From positions 4,652,501 through 4,716,500 of the forward strand of contig NC_059504.1 in the NCBI RefSeq assembly GCF_914767665.1: a DNA stretch of 64,000 nucleotides, in the 5' to 3' direction. The number at the start of each line of letters is the position of its first letter. Within the stretch, counting starts at the first letter, position 1. Below are positions 1 through 10,764 of the stretch, piece by piece. Source of the DNA: Harmonia axyridis (taxonomy: Eukaryota; Arthropoda; Insecta; Coleoptera; Coccinellidae). Made by a program: the position numbers and the translations under genes. A model generated the notes under the pieces. The model saw only the letters and a program-made list of their open reading frames with translations, searched no databases and was not told where the DNA came from.

Positions 1-132
1 CATTATTTTTTGACATTTATACGTTGTGTCATTTGTGTTCAATAGGTTGTACTATTCAAACATGCAAAGATAAACACTTCAACAACGTTCAGAAATTGTT
101 GAATTGTTTTATCCCTCTTATCGACTCACTAT
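1..132 (+). pseudogene. 5' fragment of a Tc1/mariner-type transposase gene (HTH start)
   Basis: This stretch is related to 25813-25940. In one plus frame it reads TLQQRSEIVELFY after a stop codon; the sister copy reads RYTLQQRLEIV. That is the opening helix of the DUF4817-like helix-turn-helix found at the N-terminus of many insect Tc1/mariner transposases. Only about 125 bp remains, and a mariner 5' end follows directly at about 133. It is a relic with no coding capacity. The family is inferred from a short motif only. Confidence 0.4.
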
Positions 133-461
133 TCGTACAACTTTGCTTTCGCCGTTTTGCAATAGATGGCTGTAGCAGTGAGTGGTAGTCGAAATATATA
201 GATAGTAGATATCTTACAATAAGCTTAGTATATTTGTAAACATAACGTCATTGAAATATTTGACGATTTGTGTCTCCATCATAAAGTTATTCTCGATTAA
301 ACATGTCAGCTTACGGGCCAAATTCTTATCATTTGCGGGAGGTTTTAATTTTCTGCTTCAATGTGAAGAAATCTGCGGCTGAGGCTCATCGAATGGTCTG
401 AAATATTCATGATGAGGCCGCTATTAATGAAAGAACGTGAAGAGAGTGGTTTCAACGTTCA
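133..461 (+). mobile_element. Mariner (DD34D, mauritiana-like) 5' fragment, copy M1
   Basis: It opens with a mariner TIR remnant (CGTACAACTTTGCTTTCGCC), followed by the family's 5' leader and an ATG at 303. The frame encodes about 32 residues (MSAYGPNSY... EAHRMV) and then hits TGA at 399-401. Homology stops near 461, in the sequence for the first helix-turn-helix (EWFQR). A second copy of the same family (M2) begins 27 bp further on in the same orientation, giving a head-to-tail pair. Confidence 0.8.
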
Positions 462-487
462 CACACTGCCTCGTGCCTAAAAATATT

Positions 488-1297
488 AGGTGTTATTTTG
501 GAAAAGATGGCTGTAGCGGTAAGTGGTAGTCGCATAAAATAGATCGTAGATGTCATAAAATAAGCTTAGGTATTTGTTAACATAACGCCATCGAAATATT
601 AGTCGATTTGTGTCTGCATCATAAAGGTATTCTCGATTAAACATGTCAGCCTACGAGCCAAATTCTAGTTTATTGCCATATGTTTCAATTTTATGCTCTA
701 ATATGAAAAAAATTGAGGCTGAAGTTCATCGAATGCTCTCAAATACCTATGGTGAGGCCGCTATTAGTGAAAGAACGTGCCGACAGTGGTTGCAACACTT
801 CAAGAACGCATTTTTTGACGTCGAAGACCAGCATGACGGTGGAAGAGAGATGGTTTTCGAAGACGCAGAATTGGAGGCATTTCTTGATCAAGACTCGTAT
901 CAAACGCTACAAGAATTGGCAGAATCATTGGGAGTGACGCAACAAGCCATTTCAATACGCATAAGTCATGGCAATGATCAGGAACAAGGAAATTGGGTGC
1001 CGTACGAGTTGAAGCCGAAAGATGTTGAACGGCGTTTGTTTGCTTGTGAACAGCTGGCTACAAGGCAGAGACGGAAAGGATTTCTGCATCGCATTGTGAC
1101 TAGTGACGAAGAAGGAGTTCATTTCGATAATCCCAATCACAAAAAATCATGGGGATATCCCGGCCATTCTTTTACGTCGACTGACAAACCGAATATTCAC
1201 AGTTCCAAGGTCATGCCAAGGTATTTGATGGGACCAGCTCGGCGTAGTGTATTATGAGTAGTGGAAACCGACTGAAACAATATCAGGCGATCGTTGT
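488..1297 (+). mobile_element. Mariner (DD34D, mauritiana-like), 3'-truncated copy M2
   Basis: The 5' leader matches M1, M3, M4 and M5, but most of the TIR is deleted: AGGTGT is joined almost directly to the leader. The transposase frame opens at 643. Homology to the family ends near 1297, shortly after the stretch for YYELLKPTETI, so the last two catalytic residues and the 3' TIR are missing. It lies directly downstream of M1 in the same orientation. Confidence 0.85.
643..1257 (+). pseudogene. Mariner transposase, N-terminal two thirds, truncated
   Basis: The frame of 204 codons is the longest mariner frame here. Residues 1-110 hold the paired HTH DNA-binding region (SERTCRQWLQHF; DAELEAFLDQD; GVTQQAIS). 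A linker motif NWVPYELKP lies near residue 118, and the first catalytic Asp sits in VTSDEE near residue 153. Between QAIS and GNWVP small compensating indels shift the frame locally. Beyond the KSWGYPGH motif a further frameshift replaces the expected WWDQLGVVYYELL by unrelated residues ending at TGA. Full-length mariner transposases are about 345 residues, so this copy lacks Asp2 and Asp3 and cannot be catalytic. ATG 643 matches the start used by the other copies (MSAYEPNS). Confidence 0.85.
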
Positions 1298-2000
1298 ATG
1301 CCTAAGTACCATAATAAATTCACTTTTTATACAAAAATTTCATCATTTAAACTTCTCATAAAATTTTTAATGGACTGTTGCTCTTCATCCTTCTTTATAT
1401 GTAGTTTTTCCGGTGTGTTCGGTCCTGGTTCAGGTTTACGTAGGGGCTGGAAAAAGTGACGAGAATGATTGAGAGTATTGGCAAGCTATAACATCATATT
1501 ATGGGGATGCTCGCAGGGCTAGATGATAAGTGGTCTGTCAGTCTGTCATGTCTGGGGAGTTCGCTCGACATCGATAATGATAGGGAGTTGATATTTTACG
1601 AGTATTGTATGTCAGTAAGGCGATGTGCCGAACGGCTTTCTCATAGATTTCATAACTCCGAGAAAATGGAAAAAGGGGTCGGAATATGCATGCTGAAAGA
1701 GGGTTTCTGGATTTCGGAATGTATGAGATACCGGGTCTGAATACATAAAGTAGATTTTTTGCATCTCGTTTCTTTACATTCGTGGAATAGGGAAAATTTG
1801 CCATTCTTTCGACTTTGGACAGTTTTTCATATCAATGAATATATTTCTTCTCTATTTTCATTCAAAATGGAACAAAATTAATATCCACGATTTCTTCAGA
1901 ATTAACAAAAAGGCAAACTGTAAATAAATAAGAATTTCCAATTTTACAATAGGGCGATTGACTTGAGTCAATGACAAAAATTTGTTATCGGTATTATCCT
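1298..2000. other. AT-rich sequence without recognisable gene
   Basis: Overlapping open frames on both strands around 1500-1800 show no family motif. No repeat of the families in this window was recognised here. Confidence 0.5.
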
Positions 2001-2349
2001 CAGAGTAATAAACATAGATAGAGGGAGCATTATGTCATTTTCAGTAAGCAAATTTTGTTCCCAACATGAACTATCTTTGTCATAAAGCGCGCGGAAATGA
2101 AAACATATTAGTGATAGGATATTTCACTCAATTCGCGAGTTTCTCCACAAAGAACGCACTTCTTATGTCCCATAGTGAATCAACGTTTGATATTAACTCA
2201 AAATATATTGAAATAAATACCTAAATATATCAGAAATTCAGAAAACAAACTTCGAGCGCGCCAAACGACGTGGAACAACCGATGACACTAGGAGAGCAAA
2301 AAATGTCAAACCTTGGATTTCAACAGGTAGATACAGAAAATAATAAATA

Positions 2350-3275
2350 AAGGGTGTTTTCTTTAGAGCTATAGAACTTCAAATTGCAATAAAACAACGA
2401 TGGATTATTTGATTGACATGAATTTTATTCATCCGCAAGATAATCTTGTGGCATTACATTTTAAATATGATTTCTGGCATATGACCGACAGGGCTGGCTC
2501 AGATGTAGTCCAATCTGGACGTCCAATTTTCGATGACTTTTTCCAACATTTGTGGCCATATATCGGCAATACTACGGCGAATGTTGTCTTTCAAATGGTC
2601 AAGGGTTTGTGGCTTATCCGCATAGACCAATGACTTTACATAGCTCCAGAGAAAGTAGTCTAGAGGTGTTAAATCACAAGATCTTGGAGGACAATTAACA
2701 GGTCCACGTGAAATTAGGCGGTCACCAAACGTGTCTTTCAATAAATCGATTGTGGCACGAGCTGTGTGACATGTTGCGCCGTGTTGTTGGAACCACAGCT
2801 CCTGGACATCATGGTTGTTCAATTCAGGAATGAAAAAGTTGGTAATCATGGCTTTATACCGATCACCATTGACTGTAACGTTCTGGCCATCATCGTTTTC
2901 GAAGAAGTACGGACCAATGATTCCACCAGCCCATAAAGCGCCCCAAACAGTCAGTTTTTCTAGATGTAACGGTGTTTCGACATACACTTGAGGATTAGCT
3001 TCACTCCAAATGCGGCAGTTTTGTTTGTTGACGTAGCCATTCAACCAGAAGTGCGCTTCACCGCTAATGGACGTAGTGCGCGATACTTATCCCGCACAGA
3101 ACCATTATTTTCGAAATGAAATTGCACTATTTGCAAGCGTTGTTCAGGCGTGAGTCTATTTATGATGAATTGCTACACCAAACTGAGAATAAATCACATG
3201 ACAGCTGTTAAATCGGTCGCCATCTTGAACAGTAATGCCAACTTAAAGTTATATACCTCGAAAAAAAACACCCTA
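2350..3275 (-). mobile_element. DD41D (rosa-like) Tc1/mariner element, copy R1
   Basis: The ends are AAGGGTG at 2350 and CACCCTA at 3275, with TA duplicated at 2348-2349 and 3276-3277. The empty site is visible in other A-family copies, which read through AATAAATATTCTGC. The element is 926 bp and lacks the middle HTH-coding part kept in R5 (internal deletion). Transposase is on the minus strand. Confidence 0.92.
2499..3044 (-). pseudogene. DD41D transposase catalytic domain (dead), copy R1
   Basis: The frame of 181 codons covers the DDE domain. WLNGYVNKQNCRIW follows Asp1, the middle motif is WFQQHGATCHTA, and the last is DLTPLDYFLW. In better copies the second and third Asp are separated by 41 residues, which defines the DD41D/rosa-like group of Tc1/mariner transposases. 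Here Asp1 in FSDEAH is changed to Gly (just upstream of the open frame) and Asp2 is changed to His. The frame then runs through LVYADKPQTLDHL to a stop after WTSRLDYI. Two catalytic residues are lost, so it cannot cut DNA. Confidence 0.88.
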
Positions 3276-3505
3276 TATTTTGCTTATTATAAATTCGACA
3301 ATTAGGAAAAATATCGGATTGCAAATATTCAAAATGCATATTTAATCGGGAATCACTCAAATAAATATATTTTATTCAATATAATATACATTCATAACGA
3401 TATAGTAAAATTGTGAAATTGAAAATATATCACAATCTGACAGCGTAATCTAACCATGTTGGGGACTAAAAATTGCGTATACTTCCTTTATCTATGTTAA
3501 TCACT

Positions 3506-4475
3506 GATGGGGAATTAGAATTCAAGTTAGGTTTTGTTCGAAACAGTCTAATAAGCAATACGAAATTATGGGATGAACCTTACGTAACCCAAGTAAATAT
3601 TTCCTGAAACCGAAACAGTGTGATTTCTATTATTCAGACATACTAATATCCACAAATCAATTCCAGTAGAGCATAAACGTCGGCACTGCTCATTGTCTAA
3701 CGCCTTTCATCTACGAACCTACAGTACATCAATGGCTCAAGACAAAGCCAACAAAAACACAATCCGTTTGAAACAAGGAGGCTCGCGCTTCATCAACCGC
3801 GATATAAACTGAATCCCAATGTCATTTCGAGAAACTAGCTCGATTTATGATGTAAATTCACTGTATCCCAATAATATTTCTATTATAAAATGCCATCATT
3901 CAGGATGATGAAATGCCGAGCAGCTGATTCTTTTTAAAAAGCCATTGTTTGTCTATTTTTATAACGTTTGAAATTCCTGAGGTCGATAAATTTCGAAAAT
4001 AGTACATAAAATTGTTTTATGATACAATTAATGCGCGGGAATATGGCTAGAGGCTTTTTATCCAGGATTCAGTGGTTTTTGGTTGGACACAAAAGAGATT
4101 TGAAATTGTGTCAGAGCTATAAATTCCCGAATACATATGATGCAGACAAAGTGCACTCTGCTTCTTCTAGAAAAGAAACCTAATTATTACAAATTTATTG
4201 TGATGTGTTTTCGTGACTTATCACGTGAGACAATTTTTTGTCATTATTACTATTGTTGTTAGAAGATGAATATTCAGGAATTATTTTGAGGTAGATCCAA
4301 TGTCTTTATTTTTTATTCCACTATAACATTGACATATTCAATCAAAATTCAATTCGTTATCAATATTTTTTTCCATAACCACTAGGAATTCTGTTATAAA
4401 ATTGAAATCACTGTCAGTCTTGTTGAATTTTATAATTGACTTTTTAGAGTGTATATCGTTTTTTCTTAGTTTATA
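3506..4475. other. AT-rich spacer
   Basis: No family motif or long frame was seen. Slightly higher GC around 3660-3840 has no recognisable coding potential. Confidence 0.5.
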
Positions 4476-5397
4476 AAGGGGTTTTTCTTAGAGCTAAAGA
4501 ACTTTAAATTGCAATAAAACAACGATGGATTATTCGATTGACATGAATTTTATTTAACCGCAAGATAATCTTGTGGCATTACATTTTAAATATGATTTCT
4601 GGCATATGACCGTCACGGCTGGCTCGGATGTAGTCCAATCTGGACGTCCAATTTTCGAAGAATTTTTTCCAACATTTGTGGCCGTATATCAGCAATAACA
4701 CGGCGAATGTTGTCTTCCAAATGGTCAAGGGTTTGTGGCTTATCCGCATAGACCAAAGACTTCACATAGCTCCACAGAAAGTAGTCTAGCGGTGTTAAAT
4801 CACAAGATCTTGAGGCCAGTTCACAGGACCAAAACGTGAAATAAGGTGGTCACCAAACGTGTCTTTCAATAAATCGTTTGTGGCACGAGCTGTGTGACAT
4901 GTTGCGCCGTATTGTTGGAACCACAGCTCCTGGACATCTTGGTTGCTCAATTCAGGAATGAAAAAAATAGTAATCAGCATTCACTGTAACGTTCTGGCCA
5001 TCATCGTTTTTGAAGAAGCACGGATCAATGATTCCACCAGCCCATAAAGCGCACCAAACAGTCAGTTTTTCTGGATGTAACGGTGTTTCGACATACACTT
5101 GAGGATTAGCTCCACTCCAAATGCGGCAGTTTTGTTTGTTGACGTAGCCATTCAACCAGAAGTGCGCTTCATCGCTAAACAAAATAAAATGGATGTAGTG
5201 CGCGATACGTATTCCGCACAGAACCATTATTTTCGAAATGAAATTGCACTATTTGCAAGCGTTCTTTAGGCGTTAGTTTCTTCGTGATGAATTGCCAAAC
5301 CAAACTGAGAATAAATCACTTGACAGCTGTTAAATCCATTGCCATCTTGAACAGTTATGCCAACTTAAAGTTATATACCTCGAAAAAAAACACCCGT
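4476..5397 (-). mobile_element. DD41D Tc1/mariner element, copy R2
   Basis: Left end AAGGGG at 4476, right end CACCCGT at 5397, TA target duplications at 4474-4475 and 5398-5399. At 922 bp it carries the same internal deletion junction as the other short copies (AACAAAATAAAATGG region near 5180). On the minus strand two frames (4952-5227 and 4795-4980) carry FSDEAHFWLNGYV and WFQQYGATCHTA. Asp1 is intact, Asp2 is changed to Tyr, and a small deletion separates the two frames. It is complete at both ends but coding-dead. Confidence 0.9.
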
Positions 5398-6359
5398 TAT
5401 AAGCAAAACTTTCAAATCAGATGAACCTGTTGGTTTATAAAGAGGTTTCACTGTCTCAGTTCAGGGTATTACCATCTACAGAGCATCATAGCTCTTATTA
5501 AACCGCAAAACTCATTGAACAACCCTATATTAAGTATTAACAGTTCATTTAATCGACTTTGCACTGACTACATAAATACCAAATATCACAAAGAACCATC
5601 AATACAACTATTGGCGATTCCTGAACCAAATTACTGTTGGGTGCTCATTTCCAACCGAATTCTGAACCAAAACACACCCTTTAAGCCTCACAATGCAGCC
5701 TAATTACAGCCCCAAATGGCCAATCAGACAAAATCTCCAACACGCACATATGGAGGGACCCGAAAAGAGTGTTCGTCCGTTGCAAATCTGGACTAGCCCG
5801 GGTATCAGATTGCCACCCCTATTATGACGCGGGGGTGCCGTAATCCGTTAATAGGTCGTCCCGACGACGGGCGTCCAGCGGCGTCATTTCACGCTCTGCG
5901 CCTTCATTAATAACTTCACGCTGGATGAGTGAAGCCCTTATTGCCGTATATCAATATGGATATTCGGGAAGAATCGCAACTAGGTCCCTGGGGGACTCCT
6001 GACAGCTTATTTATAGCTGACGCCACTGGATGAGGATTTAAATCTGATTTAGTGCTTAGTGCGTGCCGTCAAGGGGTTTTTAGAGGTGTTGTTTCGGATG
6101 TGTATCGGATATACTAGATGTGGTCTAATTGGTTGTCACGCCAAAATAAGGAATTTGATAATAATAATGAGCATTATTGTTGCCATGAGAGATACCGATA
6201 TGTACTTATACAACAAGTTGAAGAAAAAAGAAGAAACACATAAATGTCATACCTAATTCAGAAATAAATTCTCATGAGCATAGATAGTATAGCAAGGAGT
6301 AAATGATTGAAATTTGGAGAAAAAAACGAAGGGTTTACAATTTTTTTTCCATAAATTTG
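5398..6359. other. Unique stretch with a GC-richer island (5700-6060)
   Basis: The island contrasts sharply with its AT-rich neighbours and contains short GC-rich runs such as GTCGTCCCGACGACGGGCG. No protein motif is visible. It may be a regulatory or conserved non-coding block; this is inference. Confidence 0.35.
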
Positions 6360-6434
6360 TTAATAATGTGTTTGTCCACCGCGATTATCTATACACTCCC
6401 CAACACGTCTCGGCATTGATGAAATAAGATGGTC
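6360..6434 (-). pseudogene. C-terminal scrap of a Tc1-like transposase
   Basis: The minus strand from 6434 to the TAA at 6360-6362 reads DHLISSMPRRVGECI followed by DNRGGQTHY and stop. This is the typical C-terminus of DD34E-type Tc1 transposases (SMPRR...GGxTxY). Nothing upstream of it survives, because the R3 element begins at once. Confidence 0.65.
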
Positions 6435-6435
6435 T

Positions 6436-7145
6436 ATTTCTATTTTATTTTGTTTAGCGATGAAGCGCACTTTTGGTTGAATGGCTACGTCAACAAACAA
6501 AACTGCCGCATTTGGAGTGAAGCTAATCCTCAAGTGTATGTCGAAACACCGTTACATCCAGGAAAACTGACTGTTTGGTGCGCTTTGTAGGCTGGTGGAA
6601 TCATTGGTCCGTACTTCTTCAAAAACGATGATGGCCAGAACGTTACAGTCAATGGTGATCGGTATAGAGCCATGATTACTAACTTTTTCATTCCTGAATT
6701 GAACAACCATGATTTCCTGGAGCTGTGGTTCCAACAAGACGGCGCAACATGTCACACAGCTCGTGCCACAATCGATTTATTGAAAGACACGTTTGGTGAA
6801 TTGACCTCCAAGATCTTGTGATTTAACACCGCTAGACTACTTTCTGTGGGGCTATGTAAAGTCATTGGTCTATGCGGATAAGCCACAAACCCTTGACCAT
6901 TTGGATGAAAACATTCGCCGTGTTATTGCCGATATACGACCACAAATGTTGGAAAAAGTCATCGAAAATTGGACGTCCAGATTGGACTACATCCGAGCCA
7001 GCCGTGGCGGTCATATACCAGAAATCATATTTAAAATGTAATGCCACAAGATTATCTTGCGGATAAATGAAATTCATGTCAATCGAATAATCTATCGTTG
7101 TTTCATTGCAATTTAAAGTTCTATAGCTTTAAAAAAAACACCCTT
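6436..7145 (+). mobile_element. DD41D Tc1/mariner element, 5'-truncated copy R3
   Basis: Only the 3' end is complete (CACCCTT at 7145, TA at 7146-7147). Homology begins near 6447 at the family's internal deletion junction (ATTTTATTTTGTTTAGCG). It is the only R copy with transposase on the plus strand. Confidence 0.85.
6445..7040 (+). pseudogene. DD41D transposase catalytic domain, interrupted (R3)
   Basis: The plus frame reads LFSDEAHFWLNGYVNKQN, then has TAG where Trp is expected (after LTVWCAL, near 6588). It resumes with GIIGPYFFKNDDGQ and WFQQDGATCHTA. All of Asp1 and Asp2 are kept. A deletion after DLLKDTFG breaks the frame; the sequence for DYFLWGYVKSLVYADKP and later EIIFKM follows in a shifted frame. 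The N-terminal HTH region is absent. This copy keeps the best Asp2 context of the six. Confidence 0.82.
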
Positions 7146-7147
7146 TA

Positions 7148-8020
7148 GTGAGTATGTTGCTGACACCTCGTTATCTAATTTTGCTGAGTTTTTGTCATGT
7201 CGATATCATGTGGAATATCACATAAGCAGGGGATTTCGCCTCCTAGGCACCCTCCTGCGACGCTTTAAGCGCTCAATAAAATAATTAATAGAGCACCTTG
7301 GGAGCCGGAGCGGCATATTCAAATTTTCAATGAACTCGATGCTGGCTGAGCCCTTCCAGCCCCGACATGAGGAGATTATCTCGTTTGAAACGATTAAGTT
7401 AATGTATCTCACTTCTAGATTAAATTTCGTCAGAAACGGGAAGGGTTAATGGAATTCTCAATTGGCAGCACAGAGTTTTCGCTCTGGAAAAATGGCTGCT
7501 TCGTTCAATGGAAATTTAATGGAATGGCCGTTTTCCAACTTCTTCTTTAATTTCAAGATTTGAAAATTTTCGAGAATTGATAAGATAAGCTGCTACAGCC
7601 AAATAAATACTTCTTTGTACAGGGTGTTCCTAAAATAGAAAATGAGGGATTTCTTGAAAAATTAAAAAAAACAAAGTCCTATAAATATGGGCTCACAAAC
7701 GCTTTGTTTTCAAGATACAGGGTGTTTATTATTATAGCCTTACTTTTTCATACCAGTTTATCGAATCTTCATCAATCTTCACTATCGTTGGGTAAATAAG
7801 TACCAAAACTTCATTCATTTATTCATCACAGCTTACTAGCTGGATCTTTATAATGATTTCGAATTTACTTAGGATTACTAGAGAATTGTTTGAATTTACA
7901 AATGTGCATCTAGTTGCCAAACTCACGAAAATGACACGAAAGAGTCAGTGGTTTATCTAGTCTCAAAGCCAGTTGCTTCAAATCCACTTTGACAATTAAG
8001 TCACTAATTTTTTTTTTTAG
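7148..8020. other. Unique spacer with two CAGGGTG repeat ends
   Basis: TACAGGGTGTT occurs at 7618 and again at 7716 in the same orientation, resembling solitary ends of TA-inserting elements. 7200-7560 is less AT-rich. No gene was recognised. Confidence 0.4.
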
Positions 8021-9028
8021 AATACAACTTTGCATCTGCCGTTTAGCAATAGATGTCATTAGCGGTGAGTGGTAGTCAAAATCAAAAGATCATAGATGTT
8101 ATACAAAAAGCTAATCGCCATCAAAATATTAGTCGATTTTTATTTGCATCATAAAGTTTTTCTCGATTAAACATGTCAGCTTAAGACCAAATTCTCGTCA
8201 TTTTTAATTTTCTGCTTCTATATAAAGAAATCTGCGGCTGTGGCTCATCGACTACTCTCAAATACGCAAAGAGCGTGCCGAGAGTGGTTTCTACTCTTCA
8301 AGAACTGTAATTATGACGCCGAAGATGCAGAATTGGAGGTACTACCTGATCAAGACTCCTATCAAACGCAACAAAAATTGGCAGGATCATCGGGCGTGAC
8401 GCACCAAGCCTTTTCAAAACACCTAAAAGTCATGAGAATGATTCAGAAACAAGGAAATTGGGTGCCGTACGAGTTGAAGCCGAGAGATGTAGAACGGCGT
8501 TTGTTTGCTTGTGAACAGCTGCTTGCAAGGCATGGACGGAAGGGATTTCTGCAGTGCATTGTGACTGGAGACAGAAAATGGGTTCATTAGGATAATCCCA
8601 AGCACAGAAAATCATGGGGATATCCCGAACATGCTTCCACGTCGACGGCGACGGCCGAACCGAATATTCACGGGTCCAAGGTCATGCTCAGTATTTGGTG
8701 GGACCAGCTCGGCGTAGTGTATTATGAGTTGTTAAAACCGACTAAAACACTCATAGGCGATAGTAAACGAATGCAATTAATGCGTTTAAGCCGAGAATTG
8801 AAAGACAAACGGACGCAATACAACGAAAGACATGATAAAGTGATTATAAAGCAGGACATTGCTCGACCCCATGTTACGAAAGTGGTCAAAACATAATTAG
8901 AAAAGTTGAAATGGGAAGTCCTACCTACTTCACCTGCCGTAATCTCCAGACGTTGCATAAATAAAATAGTTTTCCACAATAAAGCCTCAAATTTCTAAAA
9001 AAAACGGCGGAAGCAAAGTTAAACGCTC
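8021..9028 (+). mobile_element. Mariner (mauritiana-like), internally deleted copy M3
   Basis: Both TIR regions are recognisable (TACAACTTTGCATCTGCCG at 8023; AACGGCGGAAGCAAAGTT ending near 9020). The transposase start at 8174 reads MSA and then TAA at codon 4. Later frames (8240-8590 and 8684-8896) encode the HTH region, the GDRKWVH Asp1 segment and the WWDQLGVVYYELLKP to KQDIARPH Asp2 segment. The part coding for Asp3 and the C-terminus is deleted near 8940. M4 shares the codon-4 stop. Confidence 0.88.
8240..8896 (+). pseudogene. Mariner transposase remnants in M3
   Basis: The first frame (8240-8590) carries CREWFLLFKNC, DAELEVLPDQDSYQTQ, GNWVPYELKPRDVERRLFACEQ and GDRKWVH. A stop replaces the next residue. 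The second frame (8684-8896) carries LSIWWDQLGVVYYELLKP and IIKQDIARPHVTKVVKT before TAA. A short direct duplication (ACGTCGACGGCGACGGCC) interrupts the ASTSTA segment. Asp1 and Asp2 are still coded, but Asp3 is deleted from the element. Confidence 0.82.
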
Positions 9029-9886
9029 ATGTAGTTATTTGGATTAGTGAATTGTTTAGCAATAATCGTTCTTACATAAAAAATAGAATTCTTTTATGAC
9101 CATAAATGAGTAAATTTCAAATAGTTAGTTGAATGAAACATCTAATCCAACAGTTACTGGATAACGAATAGAAAACAAAAATCTATTTCAGTGCATCTTC
9201 TCCACTGAAAACATAATTGAATAAAGAAATTCTGAAATGCTAGACTCCCAACGGAAGGGAAATATATCACCAGAGGAGAGGACTTGGCAGAACAGGGCAC
9301 CGAGGCAATCAACTAAAATATCGGAAAAATATCGAAAGGTGGTACACCTGATTCTGATTTATTCGCCCAACCCCTAGGCCATAAAGCGAAAGGAGGGGAG
9401 TTTTATGACCCGCTGTTCAGATACAAACTCGATGAAAATATTTCACAATACGGGTTTTATATCCCGAATTTACATTTCTCGATGCCATTCTGTATTAGCG
9501 GAAAATGCGAAATGCTACAGTCTCTGCGTTGTGCATTAATTTTGCTAATGGATATTTTATGTTGCTACTGAGCCTCCAGTTTTGAGACTTTATGACGGAG
9601 AAGATTCGATTCAGTTTATGCGATTAATTCCAGGAAAACGAAGGCGGCTTTGAAAAAAATATAAACATATAAACAATTTTCAAACAACAAACATTAATAG
9701 TGATTTCTATACATAAACTTCTGCGAGAAAATTTTATGGTTTCGAAGAAAGGCCTGAAAAGTTGAAAAGCTCATCAAGGAAAGTACAAATAATCTTCGAA
9801 TATAATGTATTGAATAAAATCGCGAACGCTGAACTTTATCTCGAAACGAATTACCTCTTTTCAATTCGAAAATAGATAAATACATA
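9029..9886. other. AT-rich spacer, no gene seen
   Basis: No transposon family or convincing coding frame was recognised. Confidence 0.5.
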
Positions 9887-10764
9887 GGCGTACAACTTTG
9901 CTTAATGTCTTTCGTTGTATTGCGGCCGTTTGTCTTTCAATGCTCGGCTCAAACGCATTAATTACATTCGATAACGATCGCTTGTGATTGTTTCAGTCGG
10001 TTTCAATAACTCATAACACACTACGCTGAGCTAGTTCCACTAAATAGTTAGCATGACCTTGGAACAGTGAATATTTGGTTAAGCCATCGACCTGTAAGCA
10101 TGGCCGGAATATCCCCATGATTTTCTGCGCTTGGGATTATCGTAATGAACCCAATTTTCGTCTTCAGTCTCAATGCGATGCAGAAATATCTTTTGTCTTT
10201 GCCTTACAAGCAGCTGTTCACAAGAAAAACGCCTTGCAACATCTCTCGGCTTCAACTCGTACGGCAACCAATTTCCTTGTTTCTGAATGATTCCCATGAC
10301 TTTCATGCGTTTTGAAATGGCTTGTTGCGTCACTCTCAATGATCCTGCCAATTCTTGTTGCGTTCGACACGAGTCTTCATCAAGTAATGCCTCCAATTCT
10401 GCATCTTCGAAACATTATCTCTTCCACCGCATGGTCTTTGACCTCAAAATCACAATTTTTGAGGAGTCGAAACCACTCTGGGCACGTTCTTTCACTACTA
10501 GCGGCCTCACCATAGGTATTTGATAGCATTCGATGAGCCTCAGCTTCAAATTTCTTCATCTTAGAGCGGAAAATTAAAACCTCCAGCAAATGACGAGAAT
10601 TTGGCTCTTAAGCTGACATGTTTAATCGAGAATAACTTTATGATGCAGACACAAATCGACCAATATTTCGAAGGCGTTATGTTTACAAATACCTAAATTT
10701 AGTTCGACTACCACTCACACTTACAGCCATCTATTTCAAAACGGCGGAAGCAAAGTTGTACACC
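9887..10764 (-). mobile_element. Mariner (mauritiana-like), internally deleted copy M4
   Basis: The copy is complete-ended: GGCGTACAACTTTGCTT at 9887 and its inverted partner ending CACC at 10764, with TA on both outer sides (9885-9886 and 10765-10766). It is 878 bp against about 1.3 kb for a full mariner. The 3' third (Asp2, Asp3 and C-terminus) is deleted just inside the left TIR. Coding remains are on the minus strand. Confidence 0.9.
10079..10620 (-). pseudogene. Mariner transposase remnant in M4
   Basis: Reading the minus strand from the ATG near 10620, the frame is MSA and then TAA, as in M3. The frame at 10589-10380 encodes the N-terminal HTH (SERTCPEWFRLLKNCDFEV). A one-base shift leads into 10396-10079, which encodes EALLDEDSCRTQQELAGS, WLPYELKPRDVARRF and the Asp1 region ETEDENWVHYDNP. 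Gly in the usual TGDE is changed to Glu, but the Asp remains. Asp2 and Asp3 are deleted. Confidence 0.82.

Larger units (their letters stand above)
2001..3505 (+). mobile_element. A-family TIR element, copy A1, split by a nested DD41D element
   Basis: The left end at 2001 carries AGAGTAATAAACATAGATAG; the right end near 3505 is the eroded inverted counterpart. Subterminal GTCCCCAACATG motifs occur near both ends in the family. The body is interrupted at a TA by a complete R element (2350-3275). When that insert is removed, the body aligns with copies at 15223, 43306 and 52274. The coding-like frame of the family (RKQTSSAPNDV; MTLGEQ; LGFQQVDTENN) is present just before the insertion. Confidence 0.85.
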
